64,000 nucleotides of DNA from Sphingomonas sp. CL5.1 (GTDB lineage: Bacteria > Pseudomonadota > Alphaproteobacteria > Sphingomonadales > Sphingomonadaceae). Positions 33,148-41,044 of the stretch are shown here, one piece after another. Numbering within the stretch: position 1 is the first letter of the stretch; the number at the start of each line of letters is the position of its first letter. Where the stretch lies: NCBI RefSeq assembly GCF_013344685.1, contig NZ_CP050137.1, positions 3,589,001 to 3,653,000 of the forward strand, in the 5' to 3' direction. Position numbers and translations under genes: made by a program. The notes under the pieces were generated by a model that saw nothing but the letters and a program-made list of their open reading frames with translations, was not told where the DNA came from and did not search any database.

Positions 33148-33978
33148 CTAGCTCGAGACGAACGGCCGCAGCGCCGCCGGCTCGTAGCACCCGCACGCGA
33201 CGAAGCCGGTGTTGCGGAAGCCCGGCTTGCCATATCGGAAAGGGCGATTGTCGGGATCGAGCGTGATGCCGCCGGCCGCGCGCAGCACCGCGTCCCCGGC
33301 GGCCGTGTCCCATTCCATCGTCGGGCCGGTGCGCGGATAGACGTCCGCCTCCCCGCTCGCCACCAGCACGAACTTCAGGCTGGAGCCGACCGACACGCAA
33401 TCGCAGATGCCCCCCGCGTCGAGCCACGCGGCGGTCGCCGGATCGGCATGGCTGCGCGAGGCGACCGCGCACGGGGGAATGTGCACCGCGCGCACCGCGA
33501 TCGGCTTCACATCGCCACGCTCCGCGCCCGGCGCGCGATCGGCGCGATATGCCCGTCCCGCCACCGCATCGCCCCAATAGAGCGCCTTCCGCGCCGGGGC
33601 ATAGACCACGCCCATCGTCGGCGCGCCTTGCTCGATCAGGCCGATGTTGACGGTGAAATCGTCGCCGCGTCGGATGAATTCCTTGGTGCCGTCCAGCGGA
33701 TCGACGAGGAAGAACGCACCGTCCACGTCGGGCACGCGGCCGGCGGCGGCCTCCTCCTCCGCGACGATCGGAATATGCGGCGCGACCTCGCGCAGGCCGG
33801 CGAGGATCGCCGCCTCCGCCGCGTGATCGGCGGCGGTGACGGGGGATTCGTCGGGCTTAATCGTGACGGCGGCGCCCTCAACGAAATGCCGCCATACGAT
33901 GTCGCCACCCGCCTCGGCCAGCGCGACCAGGGCGTCCATCAGCGTCGCGCGGTGCAGTTCATTCGGCATCTCGACCAT
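33148..33978 (-). CDS. cysQ: 3'(2'),5'-bisphosphate nucleotidase
   Basis: The 276-residue protein is a CysQ-type member of the inositol monophosphatase superfamily: DESPVTAADHAAE near residue 43, the metal site VAEEEAA and DPLDGTKEFIRRGDDFTVNIGLI, and the C-terminal TGPTMEWDTAAGDAVLRAAGG. It hydrolyses 3'-phosphoadenosine 5'-phosphate to AMP, removing a by-product of sulfate assimilation. The start could be ATG 33978 or the ATG three codons later. It stands alone between the HNH gene and the PEP-CTERM gene. Confidence 0.93.
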   Translation of the reverse strand: MVEMPNELHRATLMDALVALAEAGGDIVWRHFVEGAAVTIKPDESPVTAADHAAEAAILAGLREVAPHIPIVAEEEAAAGRVPDVDGAFFLVDPLDGTKEFIRRGDDFTVNIGLIEQGAPTMGVVYAPARKALYWGDAVAGRAYRADRAPGAERGDVKPIAVRAVHIPPCAVASRSHADPATAAWLDAGGICDCVSVGSSLKFVLVASGEADVYPRTGPTMEWDTAAGDAVLRAAGGITLDPDNRPFRYGKPGFRNTGFVACGCYEPAALRPFVSS

Positions 33979-34046
33979 CGTTCCCCGCGGCTATCGCCGT
34001 CATACATTGGCGGCCGAAGAATCCTTTGAAGATTGCGCGAGCGTTG

Positions 34047-34087
34047 AAAAGAAAAAAAGGCCACCGCCGGGCCTTCCGGTGGCGGCC
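34047..34087 (-). terminator. Rho-independent terminator of the PEP-CTERM gene
   Basis: On the minus strand, 22 bases after the stop at 34110, GGCCGCCACCGG (34087-34076), a five-base loop and CCGGCGGTGGCC (34070-34059) form a 12-bp stem with one mismatch and one wobble. It is followed by an uninterrupted run of seven T, then CTTTTC. Confidence 0.9.
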
Positions 34088-34109
34088 TTCGATGACTTGG
34101 CATGGGATA

Positions 34110-34769
34110 TCAGGCGAACCGGGCAACCGCCTTTTCGCGGCGACGCAAGCTGGCGCCTACCAGCCCGAAGCCCAGAATCATCATCGCCCAGGTCGCCGGC
34201 TCCGGAACTCCCGCGAATGTCGCCGCGCCGAGGAACAGGTTCGGCCCCCAATAACCATCGGTTACGTCATTCACGACCGAAGTATTGAAGGAGGGCATCG
34301 CGCCAGAAGTGGTCGAGAACCAGCGATTGTCGTTATACTGGATATTCGGATCGACCGTGAAGCCGGTGTCGTTCCAGGTATAGTTGTTGGTGTCGCTGAC
34401 GCCCGAGATAAGATAGTCGCCCGGCGCAAGGGTCAGTTCGGGGACGGTGACGAACCGGAAATGCCCCTGAAGCGCATAGGTGTTGTCGACCGTCACCTGC
34501 GCGAGCAACGTTCCCGTCGTCAGGCATCCGGCAGTATCGCATTTGTAGAGCGCGACCGGGTTGGCGTCCACATTGCCGGTATTCGGATCAGCGTACCAGC
34601 CCAGCCCGCTCACGGTCACGGCATTGAGCACCGTGAAACTGTTGGCGAAATTCCAGCTACCGTTGGTGTAGCTGTTGCTGGCGCTGGTGAATTCCCACGC
34701 GGCACTCGCATAAGCTGGTGACGCGGCAACCGCGGCGGTCGCCGCGGCAATAGCAAGAAACCTCTTCAT
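34110..34769 (-). CDS. Exported PEPxxWA-CTERM sorting-domain protein
   Basis: The 219-residue protein starts with a signal peptide (about 1-24, AAATAAVAASPAYASA), has a beta-rich middle of about 165 residues rich in Asn, Thr and Tyr (SASNSYTNGSWNFANSFTVL) and ends with VPEPATWAMMILGFGLVG followed by ASLRRREKAVARFA. This is the sphingomonad form of the PEP-CTERM signal: motif, hydrophobic helix and basic tail, recognised by an exosortase that is not in the window. A cysteine pair (KCDTAGC) may be bridged. Such proteins are surface or matrix components; the precise role is unknown. It ends at a clear terminator. Confidence 0.9.
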   Translation of the reverse strand: MKRFLAIAAATAAVAASPAYASAAWEFTSASNSYTNGSWNFANSFTVLNAVTVSGLGWYADPNTGNVDANPVALYKCDTAGCLTTGTLLAQVTVDNTYALQGHFRFVTVPELTLAPGDYLISGVSDTNNYTWNDTGFTVDPNIQYNDNRWFSTTSGAMPSFNTSVVNDVTDGYWGPNLFLGAATFAGVPEPATWAMMILGFGLVGASLRRREKAVARFA

Positions 34770-34887
34770 TTCGTTACCCCTGTCTGAATGAACGAAACGC
34801 TCGGCTTGCCCGAGTCGCGCAGACCCGAATGAAAATTACCAGAAAATTAATGATGGCAGAACCAACGCGCTTTCAAAGTTTTCGATC

Positions 34888-34902
34888 GTCCCGGTCCGGG
34901 AC
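34888..34902. promoter_or_regulatory. 15-bp perfect palindrome upstream of the VOC gene
   Basis: GTCCCGG-T-CCGGGAC is a perfect dyad about 80 bp before the VOC-protein start and about 120 bp upstream of the divergent PEP-CTERM gene. It could be an operator for either gene. No regulator is linked. Confidence 0.3.
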
Positions 34903-34980
34903 AAAATGTTCGGCAATCTCTTTGGCTGGACGGCACGCATGTCCGATGGTTTAGTGCGCGGAAGTTGCAGGAGAGGCACC

Positions 34981-35364
34981 ATGTACAGCCATATGATGAT
35001 CGGCTCGAACGATCTGGATCGTTCGCGCAAATTCTACGACGCGCTGTTCGGCGCGATCGGCGGAAAAGCCGCGATCCAGGACGAGAAAGGCCGCCTGATC
35101 TATCTCCACAACGGCGGGATCTTCATGGTCACCAAGCCGATCGACGGCCAGCCGGCGAGCCATGCCAACGGCGGAACGATCGGCTTCGCGATGAGCGACC
35201 CGGCGCAGGCCGACGCATGGCACAAGGCGGGCGTGGAGAATGGCGGGACGGCGATCGAGGATGCTCCCGGCGTCCGCAGCGGCAACGGGATGAGCATGTA
35301 CCTCGCCTATCTGCGCGACCCGGACGGCAACAAGCTGTGCGCGCTGCACCGGATGCCGGCCTGA
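34981..35364 (+). CDS. VOC (glyoxalase/dioxygenase superfamily) protein
   Basis: The 127-residue protein is a single VOC module: MYSHMMIGSNDLDRSRKFYD at the start and YLAYLRDPDGNKLCALHRMP at the end, with paired beta-alpha-beta-beta-beta units between. The typical metal-ligand positions (His near the start, Glu/His later) are only partly conserved, so the activity (glyoxalase, resistance or extradiol-type) cannot be assigned. ATG 34981 has GGAGAGG upstream. A strong terminator hairpin follows the stop by six bases. Confidence 0.85.
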   Translation: MYSHMMIGSNDLDRSRKFYDALFGAIGGKAAIQDEKGRLIYLHNGGIFMVTKPIDGQPASHANGGTIGFAMSDPAQADAWHKAGVENGGTAIEDAPGVRSGNGMSMYLAYLRDPDGNKLCALHRMPA

Positions 35365-35370
35365 TTCGGG

Positions 35371-35405
35371 CAAGGCCCCTTCCCGCCGACCGGGAAGGGG
35401 CCTTG
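35371..35405. terminator. Strong bidirectional terminator between VOC gene and P450 gene
   Basis: A perfect 15-bp stem (CAAGGCCCCTTCCCG, loop CCGAC, CGGGAAGGGGCCTTG) lies between the stop codons of two convergent genes, two bases from the P450 stop. The unusual stem length suggests it closes both transcripts. Confidence 0.88.
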
Positions 35406-35406
35406 T

Positions 35407-36768
35407 TCATGCCGCCCGGACCGCGCGTTCCGGCGTGAACTCCACCTCCAGCCGGCGCACGGCGTGGACGAAATTGTTCGGCGCGATATCCATCTCGCCC
35501 GTCCAGCGGATATCGGGGAAACGCGCGAAGAGCTGGCGATAGGCTTCCTCGAGCTGGAGCTGCGCGGTCATCCGCCCGATGCAGATGTGCGGGCCGTAGC
35601 CGAAGGCGATGTTCTTCTCGGCATTGGCGCGCGCGATGTCGAAACGGTCGGGATTGGGGAACATCGCCGCATCGCGATTGGCCGCGCCGTAGTACATGAT
35701 GACCTTCTCGCCCTCCGCGATGCGCTGGCCGCCGACCTCGGTGTCGCGCGTCGCGGTGCGGCGCATGTAGATGACGGGGGAGACGACGCGGGTGATCTCA
35801 TGCACCGCATTGGTCAGCAGGTTGCCGTCGGCCTGTAGCCGCACCTTCTGGTCCGGGTTCTCGGTGAACAATTTCATCGCGCCGGAGAGCGAGTTGCGCG
35901 TCGTGTCGTTGCCGGCGAACACAATCAGCAGCCACGCGCCGTCGAGATACGGATCGGGCAAAGGCTCGCCGTCGACCATCGCGTTGGCGATCGCGCTCAT
36001 CAGGTCCGGCCGCGGATCGGCGCGGCGCCTGGCGAGCATGTAGCGGCCGTAATCGAACATCTCGGCGACGTTCTTGTTGAACAGTTCGATGAAGGCGGCG
36101 ATCTCGGGGCTTGGTTCGGACAGTTTGTCGAGCTGGTCGATCTGCTCGACCGCCACCTGCTGCGCCATTTCGAGGAAATGGACCCACGCCATGAAGCGTT
36201 CGCGGTCCGCCAGCGGCACGCCGAGCATCTCGCACAGGGTGAAGATCGGCAGCCGCTGGCTGAACTTCTCCACCATGTCGCACTTGCCCAGCGGCGCCAT
36301 CGCGTCGAGCAGCCGCGTCACCTCCGCCGAGACGCGATCGCGCAGGCCCTTGATGTAGGTGGCGGTGAAATAGGGCATATGCTCCTTGCGGAGCTGGCGA
36401 TGCGGCAGGGCATCGAGGTTTATCATCGAATTGGTCGAGGCGGAGAACAGCGTCGGATGCCGCGTCTCCTCCGGCCCGAGCGCCATCAGGATGCCGCCCT
36501 TTTCGGAGCTGAACGTCTCCGGATCGCCGTTGACGCGCTTCACGTCGTCGAAGCGGGTGACGGCCCAGAAGCCCACGCCGTCGCGGCGCATCGGATGCCA
36601 CATCACCGGCGCCTCGGCGCGCATCCGGGCATAATCGCCCCACGGCTGCCCCTTGGTGAAGGCCTGGATATCGCCCAGGTCCACGCCCTCCAGCGTGGGA
36701 TAGACCGGCGGGAAGGTCGGCCCCGGCCGCCCCTCGATGATATGATCGCTGACCAGCCGCATCGTCAT
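35407..36768 (-). CDS. Cytochrome P450 monooxygenase
   Basis: The 453-residue soluble P450 has the I-helix oxygen motif FAGNDTTRNS, the K-helix ExxR as EITRVVSPVIYMRRTATRD and the haem loop FGYGPHICIG with cysteine 396. The VSPVIYMRRTATRD stretch is like bacterial CYP families that hydroxylate alkanes, terpenes or sterol side chains. The ATG at 36768 overlaps the stop of the epoxide hydrolase gene as ATGA. No ferredoxin or reductase gene lies in the operon, so electrons must come from proteins encoded elsewhere. It is the last of four coupled catabolic genes. Confidence 0.93.
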   Translation of the reverse strand: MTMRLVSDHIIEGRPGPTFPPVYPTLEGVDLGDIQAFTKGQPWGDYARMRAEAPVMWHPMRRDGVGFWAVTRFDDVKRVNGDPETFSSEKGGILMALGPEETRHPTLFSASTNSMINLDALPHRQLRKEHMPYFTATYIKGLRDRVSAEVTRLLDAMAPLGKCDMVEKFSQRLPIFTLCEMLGVPLADRERFMAWVHFLEMAQQVAVEQIDQLDKLSEPSPEIAAFIELFNKNVAEMFDYGRYMLARRRADPRPDLMSAIANAMVDGEPLPDPYLDGAWLLIVFAGNDTTRNSLSGAMKLFTENPDQKVRLQADGNLLTNAVHEITRVVSPVIYMRRTATRDTEVGGQRIAEGEKVIMYYGAANRDAAMFPNPDRFDIARANAEKNIAFGYGPHICIGRMTAQLQLEEAYRQLFARFPDIRWTGEMDIAPNNFVHAVRRLEVEFTPERAVRAA

Positions 36769-37754
36769 GCTCCTTCGTGCGCGAAGCGACGCGCGACCCA
36801 ATCGAGGATCACGCGGCTCACTTCGTCGGGCTTTTCCTGCTGCGTCCAATGGCCCGATCCGGCGATCATATGCCGGTCGAGATCGGGGACGTATTTCTCC
36901 ATCCCCTCCGCCATCGACGGCGGGAGGACGTGATCGCATTCGGCGGTTATCATCAGCGCGGGGCAGGTCACGCGGTCGGCGATGCCGGCGGAACGCTTCC
37001 AGTTGCGCGTGAAGTTGCGATACCAGTTGATCCCGCCGGTGAAGCCGGTGCGGGCGAAGGTATCGACGAAGGCACGGCGCTCCCCGTCGCTGAGCAATTG
37101 ATGCTCGTCGCCCGCCGGGTCATATGCCTCCAACATCAGGCCCAGCGGGAAATTCCGCTGCTCCGCCGGCAGCGCGGCGAACTCGGCCGGCGTCATCGTC
37201 GGGCGGCGCATGAAGAAGCGAAAGGTCTTGTCGACGTCCCTGGCCAACGCGGCGTCCGCCTCGCCCGGTTTCTGGAACCAGACGATATACATGTCCTCGC
37301 CCAGCGCCATGCGCATCAGCGCGATCGGATCGGCGGAGGCGCGCGGGATGAACGGCGTGTTGAGGCCGATCACCCCCGCGACGCGATCCGGGTGACGCAG
37401 CGCCATCTGCCACACGACAAGGCCACCCCAATCGTGCCCGCAGAAGATCGCCCGCTCGATCCCCTTGGCGTCGAGCAGCCCGGCGAGATCGGCGCAAAGC
37501 TGCTCCATGTCGTAGCTCTCGACCGCCTCCGGCCGATCGGTCAGGCCGTAGCCGCGCTGGTCCGGCGCGAGCGCGCGATGACCGGCCTCCGCGAAGGCGG
37601 CGAGCTGGTGCCGCCACGAATAGGCCAGTTCCGGAAAGCCGTGGCAGAACACCACCGGCATCCCCTCCCCCGCCACGTCGTAGCAGGCCATGCGGATGCC
37701 GTTGGTCTCGACAAAAGTTAGCGGGGGCATCCCCGGCAACGCCTCGTCGCTCAT
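36765..37754 (-). CDS. Alpha/beta hydrolase, probable soluble epoxide hydrolase
   Basis: The 329-residue protein has the epoxide-hydrolase form of the alpha/beta fold: oxyanion motif HGFPE (38-42), DQRGYGLTDRP, the nucleophile elbow GHDWGG with Asp108 rather than Ser, and the terminal GSGHWTQQEKP with the catalytic histidine. The cap region contains an INWYRNF tyrosine that fits the ring-opening tyrosines of the family. An Asp nucleophile excludes an ordinary esterase; a haloalkane dehalogenase is less likely. It overlaps both neighbours by 4 bp. It may open an epoxide made by the P450 or flavin enzyme of the same operon. Confidence 0.9.
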   Translation of the reverse strand: MSDEALPGMPPLTFVETNGIRMACYDVAGEGMPVVFCHGFPELAYSWRHQLAAFAEAGHRALAPDQRGYGLTDRPEAVESYDMEQLCADLAGLLDAKGIERAIFCGHDWGGLVVWQMALRHPDRVAGVIGLNTPFIPRASADPIALMRMALGEDMYIVWFQKPGEADAALARDVDKTFRFFMRRPTMTPAEFAALPAEQRNFPLGLMLEAYDPAGDEHQLLSDGERRAFVDTFARTGFTGGINWYRNFTRNWKRSAGIADRVTCPALMITAECDHVLPPSMAEGMEKYVPDLDRHMIAGSGHWTQQEKPDEVSRVILDWVARRFAHEGA

Positions 37755-38821
37755 GGCCGCACCACCACCTTGCATTGCGCCTCCGGATCGCCGAGCGCGC
37801 GGAAGGCTTCCGCCACGCCGTCCAGCCCGACCTCCGAGGTGATCGCCGGCAGCACGTCGATCGTCCCCTCGGCGATATGGTGGAGCGTGGCGGCGAATTC
37901 CTCCGGCGTGTAGCCGAGCACGAATTTCAGCTCGAGGCTCTTGTTGATGCACAGGAACGGCTCGATCGCGTCGGTCTGCATGCAGACGCCGACGATGAGG
38001 ATCTGCGCGCCGACCGGGACCGCCTCGATCAGCGACTGGATCACGCCGGGCACGCCGACGCACTCGAACACGATCGCGCGCTTGCCCTGCCGGCCGCTCA
38101 TCGCCAGCACCGATCGTTCGGTGCGCGAGTGCGGCACGCCCAGCTCGCTCCAGCGGGCATGGGGATTCTCCGCCGCTGGGTCGATCACGATATCCGCGCC
38201 GAACCCCTCCGCCACCCTGCGCCGGGCGGGCGAATAGTCCGATGCGATCACAGGCCCCAGCCCGCGCGCCTTGAGCGCCGCGATCACCGCCAGCCCCACG
38301 GGTCCGCAACCGACGACGAGGTTCACCGTATCCGGCCCGGCGTCGCTTTCCGCGACGGCGTGTTCGCCGACCGCGAACGGCTCGGTCATCGCCGCCTGCA
38401 CGTCGCTCAGCCCGTTGGGCACGGGCAGCAGCATCTGCTCGGTCAGCACCATCGCCTCCGCGAAACCGCCGGGGAAGAGATTGGAATAGCCGACCGTCTC
38501 GAACCCGGCCGGCGAGGCGATCACCGGCACCGTCACGACGCGGGTGCCGGGCTTCAGCCGCCGATCGGTGCCCGGCCCGTGATCGAGTATCTCGGCGCAG
38601 AATTCATGGCCGAACACGATATCGCGCGCGGGGTCGATCAGCGCCGGCTCGCCGGTGCGGCGGCCAAGCTCGACCATCTTCTCCATCGAATGCACCGCGT
38701 GCAGGTCGGAACCGCAGATCCCGCAGCACAGGGTACGCGCCAGCACCTGCCCGGCGCCGGGCACCGGCTCAGGCAGATCGTCCAGCACCAGCGCCGGGCC
38801 GCGGCGGACGACGGCCTTCAT
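37751..38821 (-). CDS. Zinc-binding alcohol dehydrogenase (MDR superfamily)
   Basis: The 356-residue protein has the medium-chain dehydrogenase layout: catalytic zinc site CGICGSDLHAVH with GHEFCAEIL, the Rossmann segment VGCGPVGLAVIAALKARGLG and IASDYSPARR. The four-cysteine structural zinc lobe usually found near residue 95 is absent (RVVTVPVIASPAGFETVGYS), as in several catabolic branches. It should oxidise an alcohol with NAD(P). It is coupled to the upstream flavin monooxygenase and downstream hydrolase by 4-bp overlaps. Confidence 0.9.
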   Translation of the reverse strand: MKAVVRRGPALVLDDLPEPVPGAGQVLARTLCCGICGSDLHAVHSMEKMVELGRRTGEPALIDPARDIVFGHEFCAEILDHGPGTDRRLKPGTRVVTVPVIASPAGFETVGYSNLFPGGFAEAMVLTEQMLLPVPNGLSDVQAAMTEPFAVGEHAVAESDAGPDTVNLVVGCGPVGLAVIAALKARGLGPVIASDYSPARRRVAEGFGADIVIDPAAENPHARWSELGVPHSRTERSVLAMSGRQGKRAIVFECVGVPGVIQSLIEAVPVGAQILIVGVCMQTDAIEPFLCINKSLELKFVLGYTPEEFAATLHHIAEGTIDVLPAITSEVGLDGVAEAFRALGDPEAQCKVVVRP

Positions 38822-40029
38822 TCCGCCGCGTCCGTCTTCTTGTCGAGGCCCATCGCGGCGAGGATTTCGGGACGGATATTCTCCGTCCCCTTCCGCTGGA
38901 TATGCTGCGCGACGCGCGCGCCGACCGCCGCCTGCGCCTCGCCGATGAAGCGCGGGCGATTGTCGCGCGCCCAGGCCAGCGAGGCGTCGCGATTCCCGTT
39001 GGCGTCCTGGAACTTCGGCATCACGTAGCGGGCGATCAGTTCATAGGATTTCTTCTTCGCGTCCCATTCCGCCCAATTGGTGTCGAGCGTCAGGAACGCG
39101 CCGAACCCGCCCGACTGCTGCCGGAGCCGCTCGATCTGCGCGATCGCGTCATCCGGGGTGCCGACCACCGCCATGCCGTTGTTGACCAAGGCGTCGATCG
39201 GATCGCCCTCGGTCGGCGCGAGCGGCAGCGCGGCGACCTCGCGAAAATAATAGAGCCAGTCATCGATCCCGAAGCGCACCTGCGCCCGCGCCTCCTCGCG
39301 CGTCGCGGCGACGTGCATCGGGCCGACCAGCCGCCAGCCGTCGCGGTTCATGATGCGGCCGCTCTCCTTCGCGACCTCCTCCGCGATCGCCCAATTGGAG
39401 GCGAGCGCGTTGAACCCGCCCGCCTGGGTCGCGCCGATCGAGAGGATGCCGACGCCATGCCGCCCCGCCGCCTGCGCGCCGGTCGGCGAGACCTGGCTGG
39501 CCACCGCGATCTCCACCGAGGGCCTGCTATAGGGCATCATCTGGAGCCGCGCCTCGGCCAGCTCGAACCAGTCGGTCTTCTTCGTCACCGTCTCGCCGCG
39601 CAGCAGCGGGACGAGCGCGTCGAGCGCCTCGTCCATCCGGTCGCGCTGCTTCGCCACCGGGATGCCCATCATGAAGGCGTCGGAGGGCAAGGCGCCCGGC
39701 CCGACGCCGAACATCACCCGCCCGCGCGTCATGTGATCGAGCTGGTTGATGCGGTCCGCCAGCATCAGCGGATGGTGGTAGGGCAGCGAGGAGACGCCGG
39801 TGCCGAGCCGGATGCGCCTCGTGCGCTCGGCGGCGAAGGCGATGAACAATTCGGGGCTGGCGATCAGTTCATAGCCGGCGGAATGATGCTCGCCGATCCA
39901 CGCCTCGTCATAGCCGAGCTTGTCGAGATGGACGACCAGATCGAGATCGCGCTCCAGCGCCTGCGTGGGATTTTCGCGCAACGGATGGAACGGCGCGATG
40001 AACGTGCCGAATCGCAGCTTCTGGCCCAT
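38818..40029 (-). CDS. LLM-class (luciferase-like) flavin-dependent monooxygenase
   Basis: The 403-residue protein is a bacterial-luciferase-like TIM barrel: RFGTFIAPFHPLRENPTQAL at the start, YDEAWIGEHHSAGYELIASP, RIRLGTGVSSLPYHHPLMLA and GRVMFGVGPGALPSDAFMMG. It would use reduced FMN or F420 to oxygenate a substrate; the flavin reductase is not encoded here. It is the first gene of the operon. GGAGAGACGG precedes the ATG at 40029, and a near-palindromic GCTACGTAAC at 40046-40055 lies just upstream, probably an operator. Confidence 0.9.
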   Translation of the reverse strand: MGQKLRFGTFIAPFHPLRENPTQALERDLDLVVHLDKLGYDEAWIGEHHSAGYELIASPELFIAFAAERTRRIRLGTGVSSLPYHHPLMLADRINQLDHMTRGRVMFGVGPGALPSDAFMMGIPVAKQRDRMDEALDALVPLLRGETVTKKTDWFELAEARLQMMPYSRPSVEIAVASQVSPTGAQAAGRHGVGILSIGATQAGGFNALASNWAIAEEVAKESGRIMNRDGWRLVGPMHVAATREEARAQVRFGIDDWLYYFREVAALPLAPTEGDPIDALVNNGMAVVGTPDDAIAQIERLRQQSGGFGAFLTLDTNWAEWDAKKKSYELIARYVMPKFQDANGNRDASLAWARDNRPRFIGEAQAAVGARVAQHIQRKGTENIRPEILAAMGLDKKTDAAE

Positions 40030-40045
40030 GAGCCCGTCTCTCCTT

Positions 40046-40055
40046 GCTACGTAAC
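40046..40055. promoter_or_regulatory. TACGTA-centred dyad before the catabolic operon
   Basis: GCTACGTAAC (reverse GTTACGTAGC) lies 17-26 bp upstream of the flavin monooxygenase start. TACGTA-cored dyads are common operators of TetR-type repressors. The site overlaps the probable promoter. No repressor gene is in the window. Confidence 0.3.
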
Positions 40056-40103
40056 TTTTGTTTTGCGGCGCAGGCTATGGGAGAGCGGCGGGAGAATCCA
40101 GCC

Positions 40104-40520
40104 CTATTCGGAGCGGCGCTTGCGACGCCGGAAACTGCCCCGCGCCACCCATGCGCCAAGCGCGAGCAGCAGGATCGGGGCGAGCCACAGCGGCAGGGTC
40201 GCGCCGGAGAGCGGAGGATCGTAGGTGATATAGTCGCCGTAGCGCGCGATCAGCCATTCGCGGATCGCGCGCGGCTTTTCCCCGGCGGCGATGCGCTGGC
40301 GGATCAGCGCGCGCATGTCCCCGGCCATGTCGGCGTCGCTGTCGGCGACCGACTGGCCCTGGCAGACGACGCAGCGGATCGTCTCCATCAGCGCCTTGGC
40401 CTCCGCCTCCTGCGCGGGATCGCGTAGCTGGGTATAGGCGAGCGCCGCCGGAGGCAGCCCCGAATCCGCCGCCACCGGCGCGGCGGCGGCGAGCAGCGCG
40501 AGGATCGCCGCGCGCTTCAT
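40104..40520 (-). CDS. ccmH: Cytochrome c maturation protein CcmH (Ccl2-type)
   Basis: The 138-residue protein has a signal peptide, the thiol motif IRCVVCQGQSVADSDADMA (RCxxC) that reduces apocytochrome cysteines, MRALIRQRIAAGEKPREIR-like helix and one C-terminal membrane helix (TLPLWLAPILLLALGAWVA) with a basic tail. ATG 40520 overlaps the CcmG stop by 4 bp. A CcmI/CycH gene, often next, is missing: the flavin-monooxygenase operon begins 75 bp away. Confidence 0.92.
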   Translation of the reverse strand: MKRAAILALLAAAAPVAADSGLPPAALAYTQLRDPAQEAEAKALMETIRCVVCQGQSVADSDADMAGDMRALIRQRIAAGEKPRAIREWLIARYGDYITYDPPLSGATLPLWLAPILLLALGAWVARGSFRRRKRRSE

Positions 40521-41044
40521 CGCGCGTTCCGCCACGCCCGATAGATCGCATCCACGTCGTCGGCGCGGATGTCGCCGACGTGCTGCTTCACGATCTTACC
40601 CGCGCCGTCGACGACGAACGTCTCCGGCACGCCGGACGAGCCGAGCGAAAGCTGCACCACGCTCACCCTGTCGTCGCCGATCGCACGATAGGGGTCGCCG
40701 TAGTGCGCGAGGAAGCCGCCGACCGCCGGCCCGGTGTCGCGGATCGCGATGGCGTCGATCGGCACGCCCATCGCCTTCAGCCGCATCAGTTGCGGCGCCT
40801 CGGCGATGCACGGGATGCACCAGCTCGCGAAGACATTGAGCAGGCGTGGCTGGCCGGTGCGCAAGTCGGCGGCGGACAGCCCCGGCTTGCCCGGCACCAG
40901 CGGGGCGAGATCGAAATCCGGCACCGGCTGCCCGACCATCGCCGAATAGACGGTGCGGTCGGACGGCTTCATCAATTCACGCGCGGCGAAGGCCAGCACC
41001 ACCAGCAGCAGCGCGAGCGGCAGCCAGAGCAGCCAGCGCCTCAC
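40517..41044 (-). CDS. ccmG: Thiol:disulfide interchange protein CcmG/DsbE
   Basis: The 175-residue protein has an N-terminal anchor (LLWLPLALLLVVLAFA) and a periplasmic thioredoxin domain with WCIPC (NVFASWCIPCIAEAP), preceded by the GKPGLSAADLRTGQPRLLNV insert typical of CcmG. It keeps apocytochrome cysteines reduced for haem attachment. I chose the GTG at 41044 because it overlaps the CcmF stop as GTGA, like the other junctions here; ATG 41059 would also work. Confidence 0.92.
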   Translation of the reverse strand: MRRWLLWLPLALLLVVLAFAARELMKPSDRTVYSAMVGQPVPDFDLAPLVPGKPGLSAADLRTGQPRLLNVFASWCIPCIAEAPQLMRLKAMGVPIDAIAIRDTGPAVGGFLAHYGDPYRAIGDDRVSVVQLSLGSSGVPETFVVDGAGKIVKQHVGDIRADDVDAIYRAWRNAR

